A stretch of DNA of 64,000 bases from Lolium rigidum (Eukaryota; Streptophyta; Magnoliopsida; Poales; Poaceae), in the NCBI RefSeq assembly GCF_022539505.1, contig NC_061511.1, positions 36,501,682 to 36,565,681 on the forward strand, in the 5' to 3' direction. The position numbers were made by a program, and so were the translations under genes. Shown one piece after another: positions 49,201 through 60,076 of the stretch. The notes beneath the pieces were generated by a model. It was not told where the DNA came from and made no database searches. It was given only the letters and a program-made list of their open reading frames with translations. Position 1 is the stretch's first letter. Each line of letters starts with the position of its first letter.

Positions 49201-50056
49201 CCGGCGGATGGTCCCTGTCGCAAGGCACCAGCCCGTAGCTCCAGTTCTCCGTTAGGTTCGCCTTGGTGATGTGGTTCACCCGGCTGGCCACCTGGGCCTT
49301 GTTGAGCGGCGCTTGGACGTGCGGTTCGGATCGAACCGGCCGGACATGTGCCCGATCTTGTGGGTGCGCATCTGGAGCGGCAGCACCCGGCGCTCGGCGA
49401 TGGTGCAGAGGAGATCTTCGGCAGTCAGCCCGCCATCGGTGGCTGTCGCCAGGAAGTCCCAAAGCAGGTTCACCTCGGCGTTCGGATCCGTCGAGCGAGC
49501 GTTGTGGCTCCAGTTGATCCGGCCGACTGGAGGAGCCGGGTTGAACTCCGGCAGGTTAATCCGGTCAACGAGCGCCCCTTCGTTGCGCACGTAGAAGAAT
49601 GACATCTGCCAGTTCTTCACCGAGTCGACGGTGGGGATTTTGGGGAAAGGCGTACCAGGCCGAGTGTAGATCGAGGCGGCGCCGCAGGCCCGCAGGCGGC
49701 CCTCAGTGGTTTGGGCCTTCAAGTAGAAGAGCCGGCTCCAGAAGTCGATGTCGGGCCACAAGCCAGCGTAAGCCTCCATGAACGCTACGTAGCAGCTCAA
49801 GAGGACGCACGCGTTGGCCGGCAGGTGATGCGGCTGAAGGCCGAAGTGGTCGAGGAATTGCCGGAAGAACGTCGAAGCCGGCAGGCCCAGCCCGCGATCG
49901 AGGTGCGCGCCGAAAACGACGCGCTCGCCGGGCTCCGGCTTGGGCTCCACCTCCCCGCGTGATCACCAACCGCGGGATCCGCCGGAGGCGCACCAGGCGC
50001 TCGATGTCATCCTCCCGCATGTAGGAGCCCCTCCACGATCCGCTGGGAGACGCCAT
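46226..50056 (-). pseudogene. Antisense gene of the gypsy element (PF04195-like plus coiled coil)
   Basis: This multi-exon minus-strand gene lies between pol and the 3' LTR. The probable start is the ATG at 50056. The first large block (49950-49276) contains FFRQFLDHFGLQPHHLPANA and the CYVAFMEAYAGLWPD region, typical of the putative gypsy-type transposon domain PF04195. A Pro/Ala-rich segment follows (48980-47950). A coiled coil near 47690-47190 includes VPQLESDLRAARAQ and KVDDLSRRLTEVEKQR. The acidic C-terminus (46843-46226) ends DDPAAGSTDAPPA. Its role in Tat/Retand elements is unknown. A frame break near 49965 and uncertain splice sites keep this a pseudogene call. Confidence 0.65.
46873..47081 (-). 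repeat. Three tandem 69-72-bp units in the antisense gene
   Basis: Three units of TTCGAAGTCCTAAAGTAAGC followed by CTGGCGGCAGCCGGCAAGAA and a GAAGATGGAGAT tail start at 46873, 46942 and 47010. They fall between the coiled-coil and C-terminal parts of the antisense gene, in a likely intron. Confidence 0.8.
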
Positions 50057-50859
50057 TGACGAGGTCGAGGAAGAAGATGACCAGGAGAGGCGGAACGGCG
50101 AGGAAGAGCCTTGCGACCGCGGCGGCGACAACGGCGGCTGAGGACGCTCCGTCGAGACGCGCGGCCCCGTGGCGCCGGATTGACGGAGTGGCGGCGGTGG
50201 ATCGGTGGAGATTCGCCCGCCGGAGTTCGCCAGCGGGAGGCGTTCGCCGGAGCAACAGCGAGCTCATGCGCGCGGAGAGCGATGGAAGCAGGAGCGCGAG
50301 GAGGAAGAGGATGGCAAGTGGCCGCCTCGATGCCTCCCCCACGGCATTTATAGCCTTCTGCCGCGGGCGGTTGGCCTCCAAGTGGCAGTCGTGGGCCACG
50401 TCCCCGGATTTACTCGCGCCGTAACTCCTCCCACGTCCACGACGGTTATCGGAAACGGCCACACCACGTCGCCCACTACCGCACCGGATCCGGAGGGACA
50501 TTGATGTGACCAGACGAACCGACCGCCAGGCCAGGCGTCAGACCGGTCAAGTCGGGCGCAGGACCCGAGGCGGCGGAGACCCCGGCGCGCAGCGAGCCGG
50601 AGCCGGACAAAAAGTTCCACTCGAACCAAAATTCATCAGCAAGGCGGAGGCGCCATCAAATCTTGCGAGAAAGCAAAAACTATACAAGTGTAAAAAGCGG
50701 CCGGCTGGGAGCAGCCGGCAGGAACAAGCCGGATGAGGGCGCAGCCGGCTGAAAGGAAATCCTCGCCGGCCCCTCCAACTGCCGTCAAATATATTCAAGA
50801 AGCCGGAAAACCTGCCTAGGTCCTTCTAAACGCAGGACCTTGCCGGCTTCGGGGGCTAA

Positions 50860-51747
50860 TGTCGGGGGAAGACCCGGGTAGGGCAATGGACGCAGAGCAG
50901 CCGGCTGGCCACCGGCCGGCTCGCGGCAAAGGCCGGCCGAGGAGCAGCCGGCCGGCGCCGTGGCCGGCTGGTCCGGAAGCCGGCTGGCTCTAGGTCCTAG
51001 TCGGCGTGGCTACGGCCGCCAATGCCGTAGCTGGGCCGGCTTCTACAAGCCATATCCGACCGGGGGTCCGTACCTCGGACCGACTCGAGGCCGGCGAGTC
51101 TTGCACCGGAAGGAACCGGGTTGGTGATCCGGGTTCCCAAAGTCCACGCTGACTTCATCTTCCGTAAGCGCGGGGCACCGTGGAGCAACAAGTGCCACGC
51201 GCCGGACAGGCCATCATGGCTCACGACGCGCCGTACAGGCTACGGTGGCCGACGGCGACGGAGACGCTTCTTCTCCATACCGCCGACCGTGGCAGCCGGA
51301 TGGGACAGAGCCATGACGCCTCAACGGCTCCCGACGTCACCGCCTCGGGAAGGAGCGGAAGCCGGCGCCGGCCAAGCCGGCTAGTAGACTATAGGGTCTT
51401 ATATGTAAAGTGCCGGTGCCTATATAAACCGCACTACCCCCTCTCGTGCGAGGACGATCGATCATTTATTGCTTTCACCCACCTACAGAGCTGCCCTGTG
51501 AGAGAGACCATCGTCTCCCTTAGCCTCTCAGGGCCAGCCGGACACAGCTCTAGGAGCACCATTGTACTGTGTGATATCATATACACTCTAGCAGGAGTAG
51601 AGGTTTTACCTCCACCGGAGGGCCTCGAACCTGGGTACGTCGCCGTGTCGCTCGTGCCCATACCCGCTTCCGGATACCGCCGTGAGATCTCTCAGGAGCC
51701 CCTTCGATTAGCCACCCTATGGCATATGCCGTGACGATACCACGACA
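50860..51747 (+). repeat. 3' LTR of the gypsy element
   Basis: It has the same length and termini as the 5' LTR, with a TATA box near 51420. The preceding purine-rich GGCTTCGGGGGCTAA is the likely polypurine tract. Confidence 0.93.
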
Positions 51748-51752
51748 ATATT

Positions 51753-53036
51753 TTTGACAACGCGGGATATAGATTTTTAGTAGTTCAATCCGAGGTACCT
51801 GATATGCATGTTGATACTATTATGGAATCTCGTGATGCAACATTTTTTGAGAATATGTTTCCTATGAAAGATATGCATAGCATTGCTAGAATTTCTACCG
51901 AGATAATTCCCGAGTCTAGTACATCTAATGAGTATTTTGAACAATCACATGAGAATGTTACTGAGAAGGATGACAATGAAGCTCCTAAACGGAGCAAGAG
52001 ACGAAGGATTGAAAAATCCTTTGGTGATGATTTCATTGTGTACCTTGTGGATGATACTCCCACGTCCATTGCAGAGGCATATGCATCTCCGGATGCGAGA
52101 TGACTGGAAAGAAGCTGTCCATAATGAGATGGACTCGATTCTTTCTAATGGAACTTGGGAGCTATCGAAACGACCCCATGGATGCAAGCCTGTGGGCTGC
52201 AAATGGGTGTTCAAGAAGAAGCTAAGACCTGATGGTACTATTGAGAAGTACAAGGCGCGGCTTGTAGCTAAAGGCTACACACGAGAGAAGGCGAAGATTA
52301 CTTCGACACATATTCACCTGTCGCTAGACTTACCACCATTCGAGTACTACTCGTCCATGGCTGCCTCCTATGGTCTTATCGTTCATCAAATGGACGTAAA
52401 GACAGCTTTTCTTAATGGAGAGTTGGAAGAGGAAATCTATATGGATCAGCCTGATGGGTTTGTAGTAAAAGGTGAAGAAAGAAAGGTGTGCAAGTTGCTG
52501 AAATCTTTATATGGCCTGAAACAAGCACCTAAGCAATGGCATGAGAAGTTTGACATAACTTTGACTTCTGTAGGCTTTGTTGTCAATGAGGCTGACAAGT
52601 GCGTTTACTATCGCCATGGTGGGGGCGAAGGTGTTATACTGTGTTTGTATATGGATGATATTCTGATATTTGGTACAAACATGAATGTAATACACGAAGT
52701 CAAGTCTTTCATGTCAAAGTGCTTTGATATGAAAGATCTGGGAGAAGCTGATGTGATTCTGAACATCAAGCTTATTAAGAACGAGAGTGGGATTACTCTA
52801 ACACAATCTCATTATGTTGAGAAGATCTTGAGCCGGTTCGGCTATATTGATAGCAAGTCTTCTCCAACACCTTATGATCCCAGTGTGACATTGTGCAAGA
52901 ACCGGAGGATTGCCGTAGATCAATTGAGATATTCTCAGATCGTTGGCTCACTCATGTACTTAGCGAGCGCGACTAGACCTGACATCTCTTTTGCTGTTGG
53001 CAAGTTGAGTAGGTTCATGTCAAACCCGGGTACTGA
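51753..53036 (+). pseudogene. Copia pol fragment: RT N-terminal part (5'-truncated)
   Basis: The linker between integrase and RT (51760-52080), then the copia RT: NGTWELSKRP, CKWVFKKKLRPDGTIEKYKARLVA, QMDVKTAFLNGELEEE, LLKSLYGLKQAPKQW and catalytic YMDD in CLYMDDILIFG near 52650, then SLMYLASATRPDIS. Everything upstream of the linker (gag, protease, integrase, 5' LTR) is missing; the gypsy element sits near that break. Between about 52283 and 52350 the text is out of frame because of a two-base and a later one-base insertion that together restore the frame. The CACTA element interrupts it after 53036. Confidence 0.85.
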
Positions 53037-53439
53037 CACTACAAGAGATGTGATATTTGTTGACGAAAAGCCTGGTGACGAAGTTGCATACCATCATGGA
53101 TATGTCTTAATAGGTGACGAATTCATCTGGCGTCAAGCACTTAAGTTAATGCTTGACGGTTTGCTTTTTCGTCAACGAAAAATCGTCACCCATTACCAAA
53201 CCCGGAAGGGCTGCCATCGTCTCTGTTAATAGGTGACGAAATGAAGATCGTGGTGTATGTAAATCGTCATTGAATATAATACGGACCCACATGTCAGGTT
53301 ATAAATAATTTATTATAATTTTATTTAATTATTTCTTGTGGGACCCACTAGTCCAGAAAATATTAAATTTTATAAGTTTTCAATATCATGCGTGACCCAC
53401 TTGACAGGAACAGAATTAATTCAATAAAAATCGTGGTTA

Positions 53440-54660
53440 CAAAGAATCGAACCCATGTGTTTGGATTGAATGACGTGGACTGTTACCGCTGAGATGTTTC
53501 TGAACTGATTATTTATTTCCGTAACTAGGCTCAATAAAAATATTAGAAACCCACAATTACATGTAGGACCAGCTTGCCATATAGATAGCATTCATTTTGC
53601 ATATGAGATGTTTCTGAACTGATTATTTATTTCCGTAACTAGGCTCAATAAAAATATTAGAAACCCACAATTACATGTAGGACCAGCTTGCCATATAGAT
53701 AGCATTCATTTTGCATATTAAAAATCAAGTGCAGCAAGGAGGAATCGAACACAAGACCTCCACCAAGTAAGGGTGTTAAGAAACTAGTGCACCAATTGAC
53801 ACAATTTGATTTAATTGGATACGGAATAATTTTCTAGTTTGTATGCAGCGAGGCAATTACTAGAAAATGGAATAAAAGTTAGAGAATTGGGGACTCGAAC
53901 CCAAGATTTATTTCCGTATTAGGCTCAATAAAAATATTTCCCTCTTGATCTCAGTTATTAGAAACCCACAATTACATGTAGGACCAGCCTGCCAAATATA
54001 TAGCGTTTATTTTGCATATTAAAAAACAAATGCAGTAAGGATGAATCGAACACAAGACCTCCATCAAGTAAGGGGTGTTACGGAACCAGTGCATCACTTG
54101 ACACAATTTGATTTAACTAGATACGGAATAAATTTCTTGTTTGCATGCAGCGAGGCAATTACTAGAAAATGAAATAAAAGTTAGAGAATTGGGGACTCGA
54201 ACCCAAGATTTGTTTCCATAAATAGGCTCAATAAAAATATTTCGCACTTTGGAAATATTTTTCATTTTTGATCTCAATTATTAGAAACCCACAATTACAT
54301 GTAGGACCAGCCTGCCATATATATAGCGTTCATTTTGCATATTAAAAAACAAATGCAGCAAGGATGAATTGAACACAAGACAGCCTGCCATATATATAGG
54401 GTTCATTTTGCATATTAAAAAACAAATGCAGCAAGGAGGAATCGAACACAAGACCTCCACCAAGTAATGGGTGTTAGGGAACCAGTGCACCACTTGACAC
54501 AATTTGATTTAGTTGGATACGGGATAAATTTTTAGTTTGTATGCAGCGAGGCAATTACTAAAAAATGGAATAAAAGTTAGAGAATTGGGGACTCGAACCC
54601 AGGACCTCGGCAAAGAAAGCATTACAGTTAACCGCTAGACCACTGCACACTTCATGATTC
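53440..54660 (-). repeat. Array of tRNA-like modules in the CACTA element
   Basis: At least eight B-box-like motifs (GTTCGAGTCCC, GTTCGATTCC or close variants read on the minus strand) occur near 53449, 53744, 53890, 54046, 54193, 54365, 54437 and 54591. They alternate between two module types with a period of roughly 300-390 bp. The best one, 54650-54585 on the minus strand, has an A-box-like TGGTCTAGCGGTTA and a B-box GGTTCGAGTCC in tRNA spacing. Stems do not pair well enough for a functional tRNA. Confidence 0.65.
53491..53718 (+). repeat. Perfect 114-bp tandem duplication
   Basis: 53491-53604 and 53605-53718 are identical as far as I can read, starting GAGATGTTTCTGAACTGATT and ending TTCATTTTGCATAT. 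Identity points to a very recent duplication or an assembly artefact. Confidence 0.9.
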
Positions 54661-54719
54661 AATAAAAAGCGGGACATATAAGTAATATCTATGCAGCATG
54701 GCAATAAATAAAAAACAAT

Positions 54720-56135
54720 AGATAAATCCCATTCTTTTGGCATAGTTTACGATAAAGTTCCCATATTTAACACATAGGTGTATCTTGACATGAGAAACAA
54801 TGTTGCCAAAGTGAATTTTTATATTATTTATAGAAAATTCATTTTTTGCATTTTCTAAGTGCCAAAAATGACTTTTTTGTGAAGCAAGTACGAAAAACAT
54901 GGCGCAAAATGGCACCAGTACAATTTTCACGGAAATTAGTCCATATTTGAAGGATCATGCCGAATTATTAGGATTTTTCTCTCTTTCTACCTAATTTCGC
55001 TTATTTAAATGACTTTATGTCAATTTTTCAAAATTAATTCAAATTTGAACTACAAGCGTGTGATGGTTTCTCTTAATTTTTTGAAAAAAAAATTTTAAGA
55101 TACGCAAGTAGTGATTATATCACAGAACCATTGATAGTTTTGTAAAAATCGACCCTTTTCAATGAATAGTTATCCAAACCATTTTGACCATGCTTTCAAA
55201 AAGAATAAAATAATGTGAAAACAAACTCAAAAAAATAAATCCTTTGGCATGGGGTCCCTTTATGTGTAGTAGAAGCTAGGATAAATGATAAACATCAGTT
55301 TTGACAAACCTTTCAAAAATATTATTCACAAGAAGGAATATCATGTATAAACATCTATAGGTTTTAATCCAAATGACCAAGGTACGGCCATTCTTGTGGC
55401 ATAGTTTGTGATAAAGTGCCCATATTTGGCACATAGGTGTATCTTGACATGAGAAACAATGTTGCCAAAGTGAATTTTCATATTATTTATAGAAATTTCA
55501 TTTTTTTTTCATTTTCTAAGTGCCAAAAATGACTCTTTTGTGAAGCAAGTACAAAAAATGGTGCAAAATGGCACCAGTACAATTTTCAAGCAAAGTAGTC
55601 CATATTTTAAGGATCGTTCCTAGGATTTTTCTCTCTTTCTATCTAATTTCGCCTATATAAATGACTTTATGTCGATTTTATGAAAGTAATTCAAATTTGA
55701 ACTACAAGTGTGTGATGGTTTGCTTTAATTTTTTTTCCAAAAATCACTTTAAGGTACATAAGTATTGATTATATCACAGAACCATTGATAGTTTTGAAAA
55801 AATCGTCCCTTTTCAATGAATAGCCATCGTAACCATTTTGACCATGTTTAAAAAAATCAAATAAAGTGAAAACTAACTCAAAAAAGAAATCCCTTGGCAT
55901 GTGATCCTTTTATGTGTACTAGTTGCTAGTATAAATGATAAACATAAATTTTGACAATGTTTCAAAAATATCATTCACAAAAATGACTATCACCTATAAT
56001 CATCTATAGGTTTCAAACCAAATGATTAACGTATGGTCATTCCCGTGTCATAGTTTGTATTAAAGTGCTCATATTTGACACATATGTGTGTCTTGGCATG
56101 GAAAACAATTTTGCCAAACTGAATTTTCAAATTAT
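54720..56135 (+). repeat. Long tandem repeat, about 655-bp period
   Basis: A unit containing GGCATAGTTTGTGATAAAGT and GTATCTTGACATGAGAAACA starts near 54738, 55400 and 56048 (third copy partial). The first two copies align along their length, including GTGCCAAAAATGACTCTTTT and GGCACCAGTACAATTTTC. AT-rich and non-coding. Confidence 0.85.
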
Positions 56136-56159
56136 TTGTTAAATCCTTGATCCAGCGTC

Positions 56160-57960
56160 ATTGTGTCGGGCCAATCGAACGCAATGATTTGCCTCCCACG
56201 GATTGCCCCCCCCCCCCCAAATACGCCATCCGAACGTCCGCCTAACGATCACTGCGTCCCATCCGTCCGTACACATAGACGCAGCGCCGCACCTAAACCC
56301 GAAAGCCAACCGCACCCACGATCCTTCTGCGCCGCCGTCCACGCTCCACCCACCTCCCTCCTCCTCTCTCTCCTTGCGCGATGCAGACCACGCCGCCACG
56401 ATCCAGATCAATCCGCCGCTCCGTCGACGGATCCCTTCTCCCTCGGCGCCGTGCTCGCCGGGAGGGCGCTGCACGCCGGCCACCAGGGCACGAATGCCAT
56501 GGAAGGCCTTCGTCACCCACGCCGCCACCGACGGATTGCGGCGGCCGAGGTGCGTTCGTCCGACCCCCTCTCGCGGGACGTGCAAGGTACGGCGGCCTCC
56601 TCGCCACTCACCGTTTGATCTACTTTTTTAGGCGTGTGCAGCTCGAGGGGCAGCCAGCGCCGGCCTCGTCGGCGACCATGTCGGACGGAAGCCGCACAGG
56701 GTGGCCTCCTTCCGCGTCCCCTCAATCCTGCAGGCCGCCCAAACTCGCTGTTCCCAGCCACAAGCACGGCGGCTTCCTGCCGCCCGACCACCGTCGACCC
56801 GGTACGTCGTTGTCTTCCTCCCTCTCCGGTTTCTGTTCACAAATTTCCCATTGATTCAGTCGCTGCCATGGACGGTGGGCTTAGTTATGTCATCAGGAGA
56901 TACTCAGCTGTGGCAGCAGCAGCCTCACGTCCTTAACCTGTTTTTTCAGGTCCTTGGGCCATCCGCAAGCGCGTCTTGGTAGTTAACTCATCCGCTGGTT
57001 AGCGAAGATTGCAAAATGTAAGTACTATTAGTTGTTACCCTTAATCATGTACTGTTGTTATGACTCAGTTGATCCAGACATGCTGAAATGCAGTAGCACG
57101 TACAGGTTTGTGCAACTCATGTTGGATGAGCTACAGTCTTAAGATGAGATATATGTGGAACTCATGTTACACGTATTTTTTTTCAGGTTTACTACTGCGA
57201 AACCCCAAAACTACATGGTTGTGCTTATTTGGAAGTGAGGTTACCAACAGACATCTATTTCTTTTGTTTTTTCATTTTTGTATCAATCCATCTGTTGTGC
57301 TGTGATTTTATGAAAAAAGCAAAAAGAACTCGATCCTCTCGCATATGTTGATCGAGGTCCTTCGAATCCAATTGTCATAGCTCGACAACAGTTTGAAAGG
57401 CAGATTTGGAAACACTCACACTTCCCTTTCCTTTGTCTATGCTTGGTCACGTCATGGAAGTAAAAGTAAGTGCCACCGACCCACTTGTGTTTTGTAGCCC
57501 CTTTAATTACGGTACACTTCTATTTCCTCTGGTCTAATACAATTGTGTGACAGTCTAATGACGATAATTTTTTAGTTGCAGAATAGCCCATCATGATTGG
57601 GGTGAGTTTATAAGATTTCGCCGGATTGGCTGCACATTGGAAAAGATTATGGGTATTCGTTTCAAAATCTCACCAGGTACTAAATTGCAGTATCTCCGCC
57701 ACATATGTTCAGTTTATTCTTGTCAACATATCAAATGGCAGCAATACTCATTATTTTCTTTCTTTCTGGAAATAAAAGAAGAGAGATATAATCTGTTTAT
57801 TCTTGTGCATTATCTAATCTGGTAATGAATACATGTGCAGGTACTAGCTGAATGTAAGGTTGCTATCAAGAGGAATTTGTTGAGAGGATCATGGCTGCAT
57901 GCAAGCAAGCTGATATTTTGTTGTTAGATGCTTAGATGCTTGAAATACTAGTATGATGTC
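56160..57960 (+). other. Gene-like segment inside the CACTA element
   Basis: A GC-rich block (56200-56830) with open frames in several phases and exon-like edges (GACGTGCAAG/GTACGG near 56588, CGACCCG/GTACGTC near 56803) is followed by AT-rich sequence to about 57960, with intron-like pieces such as TTTTTTTTCAG near 57185. It looks like a captured host gene 5' end with introns, a known habit of CACTA elements, but no protein family was recognised and the frame is uncertain. Confidence 0.35.
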
Positions 57961-58602
57961 AAGCGTTCATAAGTTTTGGGGACCTCGATGTAGTCTCGAG
58001 CTGTAACTCTATGTGTTTGTAAATTGTTTTTGTGAATATCTGTCGGTTATATGTTGCATATTTGACTTCATATATTTCTAGATTTTCATTGCGTCAAAAC
58101 ATCTAGTTGGTTGAAAACAAATCCAAAAATACCAAAATAACGTCATGAATAAAATGCAATCTCGCACCGTGTGGGTCTCCAACATGACATAATGCCACGT
58201 CACTACCATTTGGACCCACATGCCAGCATCCACTTAAGTGATATCGGACCCACGTTGTCAGCAGCCACATCAGCATGATGGGACCCACATGTAAGGCCAT
58301 GTCAGATTTTTGGACCAATCGGATTCTTCCTAGCATTTTGATATTGACGAAATTCCCAATTTTTAGTGACAAATCTGTACGTCAACGATTAACACTAAAC
58401 GTTGACGGATTTCTAAGTCGTCACAATCAAACGTTTGACGTTGACGAAAATGAGCATACCGTCACCCCCGATATTTTATGACGGAGCTTACGTGACGAAC
58501 CCCTTGACGATCAAAATTCGTCACCCCAATGTAATCGTTGACGAATTTTGGCTTATACATGACGAAAGTGATTTGTCAAAAAATATATTTTCCTTTGTAG
58601 TG

Positions 58603-59722
58603 TGATCATTGGCATGCACTTGATAGGGTCATGCGCTACCTATGTGGTACAATGAGTTATGGGATTCACTATTCAGGGCACCCAACTGTGCTTGAAGGAT
58701 ATAGTGATTCAAATTGGATCTCAGATGTAGCTGATCTGTACGCCACAAGTGGGTATGTATTTACCTTTGGAGGTGGCGCAGTATCATGGAGATCTTGCAA
58801 GCAAACCATATTGACGAGGTCAACTATGGAAGCAGAACTTCTTGCTTTAGACACAACCACTGTTGAATCGGAATGGTTGCGTGAGCTCTTGATGGACTTG
58901 CTTCGTGATTGAAAAACTCGTACCGGCAATCCTTTTGAATTGTGACAATCAAGCTGTAATTGTCAAAGTGAACAATTCTAAGGATAACGCGAAGTCATCA
59001 AGACACGTCAAGAGACGTTTGAAGTCTGTCGGAAATTGTGAAACTCCGGAGTAATAACTGCTACATATATTCAAACGAGACAAAAACCTGGCGAGATCCC
59101 TTTACAAAGGGACTATCACGTAATGTGATAGAAAGTGCATCGAGGAGATGGGTTTGAGACCCATTGGTGTTACACCATAGTGGTAACCCAACCTTTGTGA
59201 TCGGAGATCCCGTGAATTAGGACACGGGAAGAACAAACTAGTGGTTTAATTGAGGAGAGTATTATGTAACCCTCTCTATGTGAAGATGCACAACTCTCAA
59301 TTCTCTGTAAGGCAGGTTGGCAACAAGCCATAATGTGTTTATGTTGGCTATTTTAGCAAAGATGCTGTCCTAGAGAGCATTCTTGAAATAACACACCTAT
59401 ATGAGTCCGATTGTTAAACGTCGCAATCTATGAGATTTGGGTGATCTCTAGTAAACTCATGAAGAGACCACGAAGTATGACGCATATGCTTCACCCGCGG
59501 GGTAGGCTACGGCAGCCATGTACTGGTCATGACTTTGAGTGAAACCCTGTTCACGCAAAACTTGCAATTCAAGGCTTAGTCCATTGTTCAAGTGTGAATG
59601 GATGTAGCTTAAGGTTCTAGGCGGAAGTTCAACTTAACGGTCTCCGCTGAAACACCGGTATATAAACAAGCGAGCGAGTATTGGTAAATCTCTAATTGGG
59701 GATTTGAGATCTGGTGGGGGAT
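58603..59722 (+). pseudogene. Copia pol C-terminus (RNase H) and 3' untranslated region
   Basis: This continues the RT/RNase H of 51753-53036 directly after the CACTA element: [27 protein letters not shown] and [15 protein letters not shown], then [17 protein letters not shown]. The frame breaks after 58912, but tail motifs can still be read to about 59160. A long untranslated region ends in the purine tract GGTGGGGGAT just before the 3' LTR. Confidence 0.8.
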
Positions 59723-59858
59723 TGTTGAAATATTGGGCCCACTTTTAGTGGCCCAAATTAGATTTCAGTTTTCCCTATAAATCTCAAAGCCCACATAGTG
59801 GCAGCCTTGTGTTATCACCAGATTTTAGACAAATCCAGAGGTGGGCCGGGCTTGGAAG
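59723..59858 (+). repeat. Truncated 3' LTR of the copia element
   Basis: It starts TGTTGAAATATTGGGCCCAC directly after a polypurine tract. Only about 136 bp remain before homology to 18S rDNA begins at 59859. Confidence 0.6.
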
Positions 59859-59957
59859 GCCATTCGCAGTTTCACAGCTCAAATTGGTTCATACTTGCAC
59901 ATGCATGGCTTAATCTTTGGAGACAAGCATATGACTACCGGCAGGATCAACCAGGTA
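59859..59957 (-). rRNA. 18S rRNA 5' end, truncated pseudogene (99 nt)
   Basis: The minus strand from 59957 reads TACCTGGTTGATCCTGCC, the universal eukaryotic 18S 5' end, and continues through CATATGCTTGTCT and GCCATGCATGTGCAAGTATG to GAAACTGCGAATGGC at 59859, where homology stops at the copia LTR. About five differences from the canonical plant sequence are seen in 99 nt, including one insertion after CTTGTCTC. It cannot make an rRNA. Confidence 0.93.
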
Positions 59958-60076
59958 GCACGTCCTCGTTGACGTCCAGCGTCGGTCATTGTCCGCCCTT
60001 TCCACTTGCGTGTCAAGGCCGAGGCAACAGCCGAGCCGGTTGTCGCGATTGAGCGGGCCAAGCTCATCCTACTTGA

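Larger units (their letters stand above)
36177..51747 (+). mobile_element. Complete gypsy LTR retrotransposon with antisense gene (Tat/Retand-like)
   Basis: This 15,571-bp element has 888-bp LTRs (36177-37064 and 50860-51747) and a perfect target duplication ATATT at 36172-36176 and 51748-51752. Order is LTR, PBS, gag, protease, RT, RNase H, integrase, a minus-strand gene and a 3' LTR preceded by a purine-rich GGCTTCGGGGGCTAA. RT before integrase defines gypsy. A long antisense gene between pol and the 3' LTR is known from Grande/RIRE2-type (Tat/Retand) elements. Length includes a 2.06 kb nested insertion in gag. Many single-base frameshifts make it non-autonomous as written. Confidence 0.92.
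53037..58602. mobile_element. CACTA (En/Spm) DNA transposon, non-autonomous
   Basis: The element starts CACTACAAGAGATG and ends CCTTTGTAGTG, with a 3-bp target duplication TGA at 53034-53036 and 58603-58605. Removing it rejoins the copia RNase H frame. Both ends (53037-53280 and 58325-58602) are dense in GACGAA/TTCGTC words, as expected of CACTA subterminal transposase-binding repeats. No transposase was recognised in its 5566 bp. Contents: tRNA-like repeats, long tandem repeats, and a GC-rich gene-like segment. Confidence 0.9.

Noticed and set aside
54585..54650. Functional tRNA gene on the minus strand
   Set aside because: A and B boxes are present, but the acceptor stem and T-stem pairing are poor and it is one of several decayed modules.
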